Notes under the pieces: model-generated
Told to the model about the DNA's origin: nothing
Database searches by the model: none
The model's input: the letters and a program-made list of their open reading frames with translations, nothing else
NCBI GenBank assembly: GCA_917880885.1
Contig: OU862907.1
Coordinates: forward strand, 71,543,072-71,607,071
DNA length: 64,000 nucleotides
Reading direction: 5' to 3'
From: Limnephilus marmoratus
Taxonomy: Eukaryota; Arthropoda; Insecta; Trichoptera; Limnephilidae
Position numbers and translations under genes: made by a program
Shown here: in pieces, positions 1-10,979 of the stretch
How positions within the stretch are numbered: the first letter of the stretch is position 1
Layout of the letters: every line of letters starts with the position of its first letter

Positions 1-1127
1 AATAATAAGCCATCAGCAGTAATCTGATATCATCTCTTCTGGAAATAAGGCTGTAGATACCCAGCATTCCCGAGATAAGTGATGTTGAAAACAGCCGTGA
101 GTAAAAACCTAACTCATATCATAAATATATATTTTGAATTTTCTCGACCATTAAGTACATAGACGATGTCCTTGATAATTTGGGGACCATGATAGAGAAT
201 TTTGGCTTCCTTTCTTTTGAATTTTACTCGTGACGTCTTTTTGTATGCTAATTCTTCCTTTCCCTTCTGTTTCACAACCTCCTTCATCACTTATAGACAA
301 GCCTAGATATTATATATAGAATCATTCAACTTGTCTAAGCCTGTGAGAGAATTATTTGTTCTTGATAAGGTGTTTGCCCTGTCGATCACCATGAGTATTA
401 TATTGACCTTATTGATCAGGAGACCTAGATTACAGCTTTCTCTATTTTAGCAAGGGGGTTATTAAGGGTAGTGTCATCTGCATATCGGAGTTAAAAAATT
501 TGGCTACCAATGTTTATTCCGCCTTTCCACCAATCAAAAACCTTTTGCATTATAATTTTTGTTCTCAGAATTGACTTCTTTTATTTGATTTATCACTAAC
601 GAAATTTAGTTCAAGTTTTGTGTATAAAAAGCAGTTTGATGGGAATTTTCTGATTTTTAGATTTTACAATACAAGTTTAGTAGAACTCTCAAAATCTAAT
701 AACAATTTAGGAACCTTATGCTTTTTCAATAATAACATATTATATTATCACAAAAAAATAATCAATTTAAAAACAATAAGAATAACACTAACCTTATAAA
801 AACAAATAAAAATAATCACTATACACTAAGAGTTACACAAAAGATAACCATGCGCCTCTCAAGTGCATTAGTTCGTTTTTAAATAAGGTGAAAAACCTAA
901 AAATACCCTCAGATATCCCAGATTAATGGATAAATTACAATTCGAAGTCGCCACAGCACATTGAAAGAAGATTCAAGCACTTTCATTTTTCGTTTGAGTA
1001 ATATTATTTTCTGTTTCACCGACCACGTAAAAACTTGCGAAGTTGATTTATTGAGTTTAATTTAAATGAAGACAATATTAGTGAAACTCAATTGAAAATC
1101 TGGAGACAGAAAAATTAGAAAAGGTAT
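1..1127. other. AT-rich intergenic DNA, no gene recognised
   Basis: No reading frame, repeat terminus or RNA gene could be supported here. The sequence is AT-rich with homopolymer runs, as expected for non-coding insect DNA. Confidence 0.5.
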
Positions 1128-1202
1128 TGCCTCCACTGGGACTCGAACCCTGGACCCTTTGCTTACATCGTCGCTCTAGTTCGTTTTTCTCCAACAGACC
1201 AT
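1128..1202 (-). repeat. tRNA-like fragment with B box (3' half)
   Basis: Read on the minus strand, 1138-1150 gives GGGTTCGAGTCCC, a good RNA polymerase III B box of the kind found in the T arm of tRNAs. No matching A box or acceptor stem lies at the right distance, so this is not a working tRNA. The plus-strand end (about 1168-1202) is shared with 28,320-28,360, where the same tail adjoins a tRNA-like 5' half. Most likely it is a scrap of a tRNA-derived SINE. Confidence 0.45.
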
Positions 1203-2019
1203 TTTTAGCGAAATTGAGTTAAGTATGCAGTAGTTCTCAGAAAGTTATTATGTATACAATGCAAGTGAAAAAAAAAAATTAAAAAAAATTATTTAGGGGG
1301 TTTTCAAAACGCACTTTGTCTTACGTCCTCCAAAATGAAACAACATTTCGAGCGTATTTATCCAACATCCACACGTTGGCCAAAAGGACTCCCGTTTTTA
1401 AACCGGCCGTTCAGTCAAATTTCATAGGAATTTCTCCAACATCCAAGCTGTATCTTAGCCAACGTGCGAAATTCAAACTCTCGGTTCCGGGCGTATTGCT
1501 CTAACAGACCACACAGCCAATAGCAGCGCAGCGGAGGACCACGTGATTGCTTTCATTCCAAACATTTGTCCCTTTAGCGCCACGAAAGTAAATATCTTCA
1601 CTTATAATTATGCTAGTTACCAAGATATTTTAGTGGTTTTCTATGAGATTTCTTCAGACAAAATGCATAAAGATGTAAAATGTGGAAAAGGATAAATTTT
1701 TTTAAGGAAAACATAACAGATAAATAATATTACAATATTTTCTCTGCAAATTGTTTCAACTTGTCGTCCGTTACAGGGTGGTTATAATAAAGTTGTGTAT
1801 TTTTTGAGAAAATATTGTAATAAATGCCAAGTTCTATATTGTGGTGAAATATCGTATTAAAAATTGAAATAACTTTCGTCGCTGTTTTAATTTAATTTAA
1901 CCAATTAAAATATTAAAACAAATTGACTGAAATTGAAGAAAAATCAATTAACGAAGAGTATAAGGACGACATTATACGGAATACACTCGGGATTTGATCC
2001 TTAAGGCGTATGTGCATAA
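1203..2019. other. Non-coding stretch with repeated AACATCCA words
   Basis: No gene is supported. Between about 1360 and 1450 the word CCAACATCCA appears twice. Related words recur at about 25,030-25,095, which suggests a shared old repeat. The remainder is AT-rich. Confidence 0.35.
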
Positions 2020-3200
2020 AGAGGTATCGGTATGTTTATCTACCTATACGTAATTATTTAAATCTTCGGGTAAAAATACCTATTTATGATATTTAAAACA
2101 AATATAAGAATAAGAACATTGAATGAGCTTATGTTTTAAGCACATTTAATGCGTAGTACCGGTATGTTTATCAACCTTTACGTAATTATTTAAATCTTTG
2201 TTCAAAAATACCTACTTGTGAAATTTAAAAAACACAATTATTAGAATAAGGACTGATGTATTATAGTACCTAATATATGTGTCCATCCACCAAATCTTAG
2301 TGAAAGCATAATTCTACTTCAGATACTTAAAACAAGCCAACAATTAGAATAAGGAAATGAAGAAGTTTTAATTTTCAGTACATTTAGTTCCTAAAATATC
2401 TGTACCTATATTTATCAGCCAAATCTTCGTGTAAAAATTCTACTTATGATATTTATCAACCTAATTTGCATGTAGTTATTCGACTTATGATATTTAAAAC
2501 AAGCCAATTATTAAAATAAGGAAATCAAGGAGTTTTCATTTTCGGTACATTTAGTTCCTAAAATATCTGTATATTTATCAGCCAAATCTTCGTGTAAAAA
2601 TTCTACTTATGATATTTAAAACAAGGCGATTTTTCGAATAAGTGCAACGAAGGAGTTTTTGTTTTTGGCACATTTAGTGAGTAATAGCTTGATGTTTATC
2701 TACCTTTACCTAATTATTTAAATCTTTGTGTAAGAATACCTACTTGTACTTGTAATACAAAACATAATTATTAAAATAAAGACAATGCAGGAGTTTTTTT
2801 ACTTTTAGTACCTTATATTTATGTGTTTATCTACCAAATATTTGTGTCAGAATTCTACCTGAGATATTTAAAACATGTTAATTATTAGAATAAGGAAATA
2901 AAGACGTTTTGTTTTCGGTACATTTAATGCCTAAAGTATCTTATTATTTTAATCAACCAAATCTGAGTGTAACAATGAAAACATTTTTGGTATATTTAGT
3001 GCCAAAGAACAGTTGTATTTGTGTACCTATAAATATCTTATTATTGAAATCTTCATGGAAGAACTGTACACCGAATGACCATGAAAGCATTTCTATTATT
3101 TTATACATTGAGTGCCTCATATTTCTTATGTGTTTGTTTATTTCTTACCTATCCGAGTTTTATTTTGTTCGAGCTTTGGATTGTCAATAAAAACGTTACG
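2020..3200 (+). repeat. Degenerate tandem array, units about 110-165 bp
   Basis: At least six imperfect units share recurring blocks. One block resembles GGTACATTTAGTGCC, followed by a TGTTTATCAACC-like block, an AAATCTTTGTGTAAAAAT-like block, then ATTATTAGAATAAGGA. The first block recurs near 2376, 2542, 2667, 2807, 2917 and 2984, so spacing varies from about 67 to 166 bp. The open frame at 2909-3190 lies inside this array and is not credible as a gene. Confidence 0.6.
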
Positions 3201-3600
3201 TACTATTCGTACATTTTTAATGGTTAGGTATCCCATTCATTTGACTTTTTTTACCTAGATCAATTTCTAGTTCTTTTATTTCAGCCCCTTTTGTAACCCT
3301 TCTAATAATTTGGCCCAACTAAGTGGTACCTCAAATACTGGAATACATTAAATTTGTTATGAAGCTAAAAATGTGGTTAGTGGTTAGGATTGTTTTATGA
3401 CCTCTTTTTTTACAAGTCTGTATTGTGTAATAGACGTAAATCACATCCCATGTGTTCGAACGTAGGATCATTTTTAAAAAGAACTCGTCGTCTATTGTTT
3501 TACACATTTATGAAGAACTTGTAGCTATCTATTGTGTTTCAAAATCCTTCGAGTTAACTTTTTATTTTAAAATGTTGGATACTACACTTCTGTTATCACA

Positions 3601-3676
3601 CGACGGCCTCCTGTGGTCGAGGGGTAAGACTCTCAACTAGCGATCCGGATGTCGCAAATTTCAATCCCATCGTGCA
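3601..3676 (+). repeat. tRNA-derived SINE head
   Basis: The stretch has a D-arm/A-box-like sequence (TGGTCGAGGGGTAAGAC) and a decayed B box (AATTTCAATCCC) at tRNA-like spacing. It resembles the tRNA-like unit at 22,141-22,213. The mismatched stems argue against a functional tRNA. Confidence 0.4.
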
Positions 3677-3708
3677 CAAGTAATTTTTATTTTGGTAGAT
3701 TTGTTTAT

Positions 3709-4130
3709 TTTGGGGGGCGGGTATGGGTACCGCCGTCCCGGGAACCATTTATTGGATAACCACCATCTCTGCCATAGGTCACCCCGAGTGGTTCGCTACG
3801 TTTGGTGGCTTTGCAAGGGTGCCGGGGTTCATGGGGTGAAGTTTGTCCAGGTCTTGGCGGTGGATACGACTGCCCACCTGCTGCGTGGCGAGAGAGAGAC
3901 TGGTTAAGGGAGGCTTTTTGACCTTTCCAGCCGGACTCTCCCGACTCTCGCCTTGCACCGCAATTGGAGAGATGGATTCATACGTCCGTCACTCCCGGAC
4001 ACACTGACCCCCAGATTCCTACCCACCCCTCATACCCTTTTTCTTCCCAAATTTCCTATCCTTACCTTCCTTATAAAGACTCCTCCAAAGTAAAATTATT
4101 TTCCTCAGGGCCACCTATGTGGAGCTAATC

Positions 4131-4134
<4 letters not shown>
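3709..4134 (+). mobile_element. SINE-A retroposon, long form
   Basis: This is a member of the commonest interspersed repeat in the window. The 5' end is G-rich with GGGTACCGCC..CCCGGGAACC. The middle includes GTTCGCTACGTTTGGTG and the block CGTCCGTCACTCC. The 3' end carries a CCTCAGGGCC block and GTGGAGCT. This long form contains about 100 bp (roughly 3875-3985) absent from the short copies at 6793 and 38,808. It abuts a (TA)n tract. No convincing A/B-box pair was found, so the class (SINE) rests on the poly-A ends of other copies and the copy number. Confidence 0.65.

Positions 4135-4214
<80 letters not shown>
4135..4214. repeat. (TA)n microsatellite, about 40 units
   Basis: An almost pure TA dinucleotide tract directly follows the 3' end of SINE-A. 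The repeating Tyr-Ile frame it creates on the minus strand is an artefact. Confidence 0.95.
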
Positions 4215-4218
<4 letters not shown>

Positions 4219-4371
4219 ACACCGCCTATTTGGCGACCAGCATGGGCAAATATGCATCTAAAGTGGCGACCACCGACATTTGGCGACCGATATACGGTCG
4301 CCACTTTATTTTTCGAAATTTTTACACAGTTTTTAGTACATGTCGTCACAAGCATTTTGGCAAAAATTGTC
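4215..4371. repeat. TGGCGACC-rich segment with hairpin
   Basis: The word TGGCGACC occurs repeatedly. At 4281-4303 it forms a perfect 9-bp stem with a 5-nt loop (TGGCGACCG..CGGTCGCCA). The same word occurs at 10,192, 10,233 and 10,396 and in their 2,010-bp duplicates, which links this segment to the repeat at 10.1-10.9 kb. Confidence 0.5.
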
Positions 4372-4689
4372 CTGGTTGTCAAATTGGGCGTGAAGTGGAT
4401 GATTTCGAATATTAAAGTTCCGCCGTCTGTCGCTACGCAGCTAGGCGCTAGGTGATATACACGGCCGTATATTCTCCTTCAATCCTACTTTCAAACCTAG
4501 CATTTAGTGGCAACCGATGGCGTTGACAAACTGGTTGTCAAATTGGGCGTGAAGTGGATGATTTCGAATATTAAAGTTCCGCCGTCTGTTGCTACGCAGC
4601 TAGGCGCTAGGTGATATACACGGCCGTATATTCTCCTTCAATCCTACTTTCAAACCTAGCATTTATTGGCAACCGATGGCGTTGACAAA
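4372..4689 (+). repeat. Two tandem 159-bp units
   Basis: CTGGTTGTCAAATTGGGCG at 4372 recurs at 4531, an offset of 159, and the following bases match with only a few differences. Examples are TGTCGCTACG against TGTTGCTACG and TTTAGTGGC against TTTATTGGC. This is a simple local duplication at the start of a segment homologous to 10.2-10.9 kb. Confidence 0.8.
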
Positions 4690-5310
4690 CTTGTTAGGAA
4701 ACGACGTTGCCGGTTCATTTCAAATCTCGTACGAGTTGAGGTGCATCCGACGGTGGCGTGATTTGTGACGTTGCCGCGCTTATTTGGTCGGTTGCCTCAA
4801 ATGTTTTGCTCAAATTTTGTCGTGATCAATCGTATTATCGTATACCGAGCATTGACGTCCATATGATTTGGAGTGTATTTGGCGATCGACCATTTTAGTG
4901 TCTTAATTGTAATACAGTATTGATTACGGTTTACGCATTGAAACGGAACAAAAGAATTGAAAGAATAACAGAAATGTTAGAATTCAGATAATCTGAGGTA
5001 CTTGTCTTCAATTAATAATTCTTCTTTTCGGTCGTTTATACGGTCAAATTTACTTCTTTAAAATTCCCTATTCTTATTTTACAGGAGTTCACTTACTCTG
5101 ACGGTGATATTGAATATGGTTTCAGATAGCGGATGTGTGAAACCAAAGGCGATCTCACCAATTAATTTTAATCGAAAAAATAAAAATATTGCATGGATGA
5201 TTCATCTGATCAAAACGACCCTAGTACATTGTTTCCACAAAACTTGTTGACCAAACGTGTTGACCAAATCCAAGAAGAAAATTGATATAGAAATAACGAA
5301 AAATAAATAC
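4690..5310 (+). repeat. Diverged copy of the 10.3-10.9 kb segment
   Basis: Blocks such as TCGTGATCAATCGTA, ATTGACGTCC, GGTCGTTTATACGGTCAAA and CAGATAGCGGATGTGTGAAA occur here in the same order as at 10,320-10,870 and 12,330-12,880. This shows that the unit later duplicated at 8.9-13.0 kb already existed as dispersed copies. Confidence 0.65.
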
Positions 5311-5418
5311 AGTGCGCAGTTCCATGCCGTAGAAATGAAACCTTCAGAAAACTAAAGTAGGCAAGAGTGGGAAGGCTACGAAGCACCGCACAAAGAGGAG
5401 ACCGATTATTCTATCTTA

Positions 5419-5692
5419 GGGGGCATACATTAATTGAGCTCAAAATGGGGGGGGGGGGTCCAGCAAAATCTCACCAAATCTTGAACAGTTTTTCAGCATA
5501 TTGTCGCGATCATATTTACCACAACGGGGGGGGGGGCGTAACGGGATAGCATTGGGCGGGATGGGATAGGGTGGGACCCCAGATATACAACTGATGTCTC
5601 GTGAGGGGAGAGGGGGGGGACACCCAATCTCACCAAGGGGGGGGGGGGTTAAATTGGAAAATTAACTGCTCACGTTATTAATGTATGCCCCC
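5419..5692. mobile_element. G-rich PIF/Harbinger-type MITE, copy 1
   Basis: The ends are perfect inverted repeats, GGGGGCATACATTAAT and ATTAATGTATGCCCCC. They are flanked by the 3-bp duplication TTA (5416-5418 and 5693-5695). A TTA duplication is typical of the PIF/Harbinger superfamily. The interior carries several runs of 9-12 G. There is no coding capacity. It interrupts a family B monomer between CTATC and TTCTCTCG. Confidence 0.8.
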
Positions 5693-5762
5693 TTATTCTC
5701 TCGCTGTCTAAATCCTATAGATGTATGTGATTTTTGCGTCTTTTTAGTGGGTTCAGTTTGTA

Positions 5763-5941
5763 AAGGAGTGACGGACGTATGAATCCATCCCTCCCACTGC
5801 GGTGCAAGGCAATGTTCCAATGTTCTACGGCTTGAGAAGTTAAAGGGACTTCCTCAACCACTCTCTCCCGATCCGACCTATCATGCTGCTGGTCGGCAGA
5901 CGCATTTGCCACCAAGACCCGGACAACCTCACCCCATGAAT
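5763..5941 (-). mobile_element. SINE-A fragment
   Basis: On the minus strand this matches the middle of the long SINE-A form. It includes GGAGTGACGGACGTATGAAT, the CTCAACCACTCTCTCCCGAT block and CTCACCCCATGAA. Both SINE-A ends are missing. Confidence 0.6.
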
Positions 5942-6579
5942 CATTAGATGACAAAGTCGTAGGTGAAAATATTGAAATGAACTAGAACATACAACAATAA
6001 AAAAAACAATTTTTAGAGTGTGCAATTCACACGCGGTAGAAGTGAAACCTCCAGAAAAACTAAAGTAGACAAGAGCGGGAAGGCTACGAAGAAGTGCACA
6101 AAGAGGAGACCGATTATACTATCTCATTCTCTTACAGGCTAAATTCTATAGGTGTATGTGTTTGTCTCCTTTTATTGTCGCTATTTTTCGTTTCATCGAG
6201 TTTCAAATCCAAAACGGTGCTAAAGAAGTTTTCACTTCAAAATACAAGTGTGCAGTTCACATGCAGTAGAAGTGAAACCTCAGAAAACTCTAGACAAGGG
6301 TGGGGAGACAACGAAGCACCGCGCGAAGAGGATACTGAATAGCTACGAAGCACCGTACAAAGAATAGACCGATTAGTCTATCGCATTCTCTTGCAGGCTT
6401 AATCTTATGGATGTATGTCTTTATCTCTTTTTAATGTCGCTAGTTTTCGTTTTATCGAATTTCAAATCACAACGGTGCTAAAGAAGTTTACACGTACCCT
6501 AGTTTAATGTACATTATCTCTATATTTAAATTTTTAAAATTAGTAAGATATTCATAATAAAAAATGCTCGTACATCTAT

Positions 6580-6705
6580 AGGATTTAGCCAACGAGAGAA
6601 TAAGAGTATAATCGGTCTCCTCTTTGTGCGGTGCTTCGTAGCCACTCCTCCCACTGTATTCTACTTTATTTTCTGAAGGTTTCACTTTTAATTGCGTACT
6701 CGGAT
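6580..6705 (-). repeat. Inverted family B monomer
   Basis: On the minus strand this reads the family B head (TGAAACCTTCAGAAAATAAA, GGCTACGAAGCACCGCACAA, AGAGGAGACCGATTATACTC). It faces the plus-strand monomers at 6020-6490, forming a long imperfect inverted repeat. The same arrangement recurs at 15,830-16,460. Confidence 0.7.
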
Positions 6706-6792
6706 TTTTTAAAATTGTTTCGGTTACCTATTTAGCTACCTATTCGCTTAACCTTCGCATCTTCTTTTTCGCATTTCTTCTTCGCATCTCAA

Positions 6793-7131
6793 TTTGGGAG
6801 GCGGGAATGGGTACCGCCGCCCCGGGAACCTTTATTGGATAACCAACACCTCTGCCATAGGTCACCCCAAGTGGTTCGCTACGTTTGGTGATTTAGCAGG
6901 GGTGCCCGGGTTCATGGGGTGAGGTGTGTCTAGGTCTTGGAGGCGGATAACCAGGACACACTGAACCCCAGATTCCTACCCACCCCTTAAACCATCTTCC
7001 TTCCCAGAACTCTCCCCTCCTTCCTTTCCTTTAAAAAACCCTCCACACAGCATCCTCAAAGATGACATAGGCCCTGAGGAAAATAATTTCCCTCAGGGCC
7101 TCCTGTGTGGAGCTCATGTAAAAAAAAAAAA
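6793..7131 (+). mobile_element. SINE-A retroposon, short form with poly-A
   Basis: The copy starts TTGGGAGGCGGGAATGGGTA. Near the 3' end it has a perfect hairpin, CCTGAGG..CCTCAGG, around AAAATAATTT. It ends GTGTGGAGCTCATGT plus 12 A. Compared with 3709-4134 it lacks about 100 bp in the middle. It is almost the same as the copy at 38,808-39,145, which suggests a young subfamily. The A-tail indicates spread by reverse transcription. Confidence 0.8.
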
Positions 7132-8860
7132 TCTTCAGGGTATGAAATTTAACTGATCAACAATGTTTTTAGTTTTTTTTTTTGCATCAGTAACTGATAT
7201 AATAAAAGAGGCTAGATTTCGCAAATTTATCGTTTATTATATCTACTTTGTTCCGTTCGAACCAAACTCACGCACACCAACGAAATTCACAACTTAGCTG
7301 CTGCCGACCGGAAACCCCACCTCACATTCCTTATCCCTCACCCGCACAGCTGTGATGGCATTGTAGTGTAGCGTCTAGCATCTTGTCAGAGCTCGTGCAT
7401 ATAGGTATCTACCTACCCAAGCAAATAGGCCACTTGCATAGATTTCATAACGACTTGGAAAAAATCGTGTGGATAGATTTTTTTACCAAGATTACGAAAA
7501 TGTTAGTAATTTTTTTTAGAAATGTACAGTTTATTTTTTTTTTAAATAAATAAATCCATTATTTAATTAATCCCTTGACGTCACTACATGAAAATTTCCC
7601 GTCGCTTAAAATGTTCCTATTAATTTTGTAAATTTCCACACTGATTTTTTTTTTTATATGGCAGCACATTGATTTCAGACGAATTTTTTAACCTGACATT
7701 TATCGTTCACTAGATTTATTGTTTGTTCTCTGCGAACAGGTTTCTTCTTTGCTTTCTCTTCTCTGCTTTGGTTTCTTTTTGACAAATGTTATGAAGAGAA
7801 CTCCTACATTTTACGATGTCTGCACGTGTTTTAGAGGTATAATGGTAGTGGTGCTGATTTTAACAAAATCAAATTTTATAATATTATTCTTATTATTATA
7901 ATTTACAAGTACAAGTATATTTCATTGGATTTAGTAATATAGACGTTGAACATTATAATGATTTACGATCAATAAGATGGATCAAGGAAAAAAAATATTT
8001 ATGAGATGTAATATTTTTGGAATGACTCGCTATTCTCCTGTGCCCTTTCATGTGGAACACGTTCTTTTTTTAATGATTTTCGGCTATGTAATTATCGTTT
8101 TTTCGCACCCATAAAATCCCGTCTTTCCGGTTTATAAAAAGTGGTCTGATTTTTCGGATTGGAATTTTCAAAAAATCGCCAGGGTTTCAAAAATTCGAAT
8201 GCCGAATGTCTTAGAATATTTACCTAAACCGGAATTTTTTTTAAAAATGCGATGCAAGTGGCCTGCCTATCCGCAAAATAATTATTTGTTCTTTGTAGCA
8301 TTTTGATCTCGCCTGACTTATAGGCCAGTGCAATTAGCGCAACAAAGGGGGTCGCGATCGGAATTATTCCGGTAGTCCCAATTTTTTGATATGTTTTATA
8401 CACTCATCTCCTGATAAAAAATCTAAGTTTTCGACCTTGGGTCACTTGAGCTTTCGCCGCCATTTTGAAAAAACCTGCCGAAATCGCGCCAAAATCTGAT
8501 TTTTCTCAAAGATTTCGTTCCCAATGAAAATTTTGGCTAAGGTGACTTCACAAGTTTTGTAGAACATAAAATTATCTACAATTTTTATTTAAAAAAATTT
8601 CTTCTATCTCTAATAAATATTGAGATACACAGCCGTAAAAATGTGTATAAGTTTATAAAAACAAGTAAATTGCACGACTTGGTTTGGTTTTTTGTACGTA
8701 CCTCTTTTTCAGTACAGTTTTGTAGAGAATAAAATTTCTAAAAAGAAATGTGATTTTTATGTTTTTTGTATTGTTGTTACTGATTTAAAGTATGAATAAA
8801 CAAATATCGGTAGGTGATAACATAAAAATTTATCAGGATATTACCACGTCTTAAATATAG
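7132..8860. repeat. Non-coding block partly shared with 16.7-17.5 kb
   Basis: The segments at about 7230-7370 and 8590-8900 match 16,740-16,890 and 17,165-17,500. Shared words include CTACTTTGTYCCGTT, CTCACGCACAC, AAATTTCTTCTATCTC and TTTCAGTACAGTTTTGTAGA. The middle (about 7400-8590) has no counterpart there. Short frames such as 7719-7901 show no recognisable protein. Confidence 0.5.
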
Positions 8861-8864
8861 AAAT

Positions 8865-10979
8865 AACGAAAAATAAATACAGTGCGCAGTTCACATGCCG
8901 TAGAAATGAAACCTTCAGAAAACTAAAGTAGACAAGAGTGGGTAGGCTACGAAGCACCGCACAAAGAGGAGACCGATTATTCTATCTTAAGGGGCATACA
9001 TTAATTGAGCTCAAAATGGGGGGTGGGGGGTCCAGCAAAATCTCACCAAATCTTGAACAGTTTTTCAGCATATTGTCGCGATCATATTTACCACAACGGG
9101 GGGGGGGGGGGGGCGTAACGGGATAGCATATGGCGGGATGGGATAGGGTGGGACCCGAGATATACAACTGATGTCTCGTGAGGGGAGAGGGGGGGGGGAC
9201 ACCCAATCTCACTAAGGTGGGGGGTTAAATTGGAAAATTAACTGCTCACGTTATGAATATATGCCCTCTTATTCTCTCGCAATCTAAATCCTATAGATGT
9301 ATGTGTTTGCCTCTTTTTAGTGTCGCTAATTTTCGTTTCATCGAGTGTCAAATCACAACGGTGTTAAAGATGTTTTTACTTCAAAAGAGTTCGACTGCCA
9401 GATTTTGGTTTTTATTTCGAAAAGGACTTAGGACAGGTTGTTTTAAAAATTTGACAGAATCATCAAAAATTAAAAATTTGAAGTTAATTTTCACGTTCTG
9501 TGTAAGTGCTATTCAAGTTCTGTTATAAAATTAAAGAGCAGTTTGCGTTATAAATCTGAAATAATCACAGAACTTGAATAGAACTTACACAGATTGTGAA
9601 AATTAACTTAAAATATTTGATGAATCTGTAATTTTTTTTAACAACCCGTTAATTAAAATTTTAATTGTTCGAGGCGTGTTTTCAGAAACATTGTATTCGA
9701 GGAAACAACTGTGAAAACATTGTAAACAATGTGACTAAAATTAATATAAATGTGTTTTTGTTTTTTTACTTTAATTTCACACGCGGTAGAAGTGAAACCT
9801 TCAGAAAACTAAAATAGACAAGAGCGGGAAGGCTACGAAGAAGCGCACAAAGAGGAGACCGATTATTCTATCTCATTCTCTTGCAGGCTAAATTCTATAG
9901 GTGTATGTGTTTGTCTCCTTTTATTGTTTATTTTATTTTATTTATTCTCCTTTAAACTAAACTTCGACAGATTGAGACGAATGCAGATTGAAACGAATCA
10001 GTTGTAGGATAATTATTGTAGGGTTAATTAATTATAATATTGTTTCCAAGTTTAAATTATTTTATTCCACGAGGCGCCGCACTCAGAGGAGTCTAATAAA
10101 TTATGAAGCACTGCACAAAGAGGACACCGTTTAGTCTATCTAATTCTTTTGGAGATGTTATTTCACTTCATTCCTAGCATTTAGTGGCGACCGGGTACGA
10201 CGTATATCGCCTTTCATTCCTAGCCTTTAGTGGCGACCGATGGCGTTGGCAAAAAACGTTGCCGGCTCATTTAAACTCCCATACAAGAGTTGAGCTGCAC
10301 GCGGCGGTGGCGTGATTTTGAAAAATTTTGTCGTGATCAATCGTAGTATCGTATACCGAGCATTGACGTCCGTGCAATTTGGAGTATATTTGGCGACCGA
10401 CCATTTTAGTGTCTTAATTACAATACAGTATTGATTTTACGGTTAATGCAATGAAACGGAACAAAAGAATTGAAAGAATAACAGAAATGCAATATCAAGA
10501 TTATTCTTCGGAGTGATACCTATGACGTAGAATACAGATAATCTGAGGTGCTTGTCTTCAATTAATAATTCTTCTTTTTGGTCGTTTATACGGTCAAATT
10601 TACTTCTTTAAAATTCCCTATTCTTATTTTACAGGAGTTCACTTACTTTGACGGTGATGGTTGGATACGACCCAAATCCAAAATTCATGCAGATTTCAAA
10701 GGTTTCAGATAGCGGATGTGTGAAACAAAAGGCGAGCTCACCGATTAATTTTAATCGAAAAAATAAAAATAAAATTGCATGGTTGATTCATCTAATCAAA
10801 ACGACCCTCGTACATTGTTTTCACAAAACTTCAACGTGTTGACCAAATCCAAGAAGAAAATTAATATAGAAATAAAGAAAAATAAATACAGTGCGCTGTT
10901 CACGTGCCGTAGAAATGAAACCTTCAGAAAACTAAAGTAGGCAAGAGTGGGTAGGATACGAAGCACCGCATAAAGAGGA
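8865..10979 (+). repeat. Tandem unit, copy 1 (about 2,010 bp)
   Basis: From about 8965 onward every base I compared matches the sequence 2,009-2,010 bp further on. The one clear difference is in a G run (16 G at 9098-9113, 17 G at 11,107-11,123). Small mismatches begin left of about 8965 (GGCTACG against GGATACG). The unit holds a family B monomer, the MITE, a short inverted repeat near 9500-9600, another family B monomer at about 9780 and the TGGCGACC segment. The 91-aa and 64-aa frames inside it are not recognised as genes. Confidence 0.85.
8990..9268. mobile_element. G-rich PIF/Harbinger-type MITE, copy 2
   Basis: It sits at the same position within family B as copy 1, flanked by TTA (8987-8989 and 9269-9271). 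The TIRs have decayed (AGGGGCATACATTAAT and ATGAATATATGCCCTC). The shared insertion site means this MITE was inserted before the family B unit multiplied. It contains a 16-G run. Confidence 0.75.

Larger units (their letters stand above)
5311..6490 (+). repeat. Family B repeats (about 230-bp monomers), with insertions
   Basis: The monomer runs: TTCACACGCGGTAGAAGTGA, CTTCAGAAAACTAAAGTAG, a CAAGAGYGGGAAGGCTACGA-like block, GCACAAAGAGGAGACCGATT, CTCATTCTCTTGCAGGCTAA, GGTGTATGTGTTTG, then TTTCGTTTCATCGAGTTTC. Monomer heads lie near 5313, 6027 and 6257, and the last two are 230 bp apart. The first is split by the MITE at 5419-5692, and a SINE-A scrap lies at 5763-5941. Short frames here (for example 6094-6342) are translations of the repeat. 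Confidence 0.7.

Noticed and set aside
4125..4382. 85-aa minus frame with a long Tyr-Ile repeat
   Set aside because: It is a translation of the (TA)n microsatellite and its flank.
9253..9528. 91-aa frame identical to one at 11,263-11,538
   Set aside because: The identity is due to the 2,010-bp tandem duplication. The frame crosses a MITE end and a family B monomer, so identity is not evidence of selection.
10648..10842. 64-aa frame repeated at 12,658-12,852
   Set aside because: Same tandem duplication. The diverged copy at 5,100-5,230 does not keep the frame.
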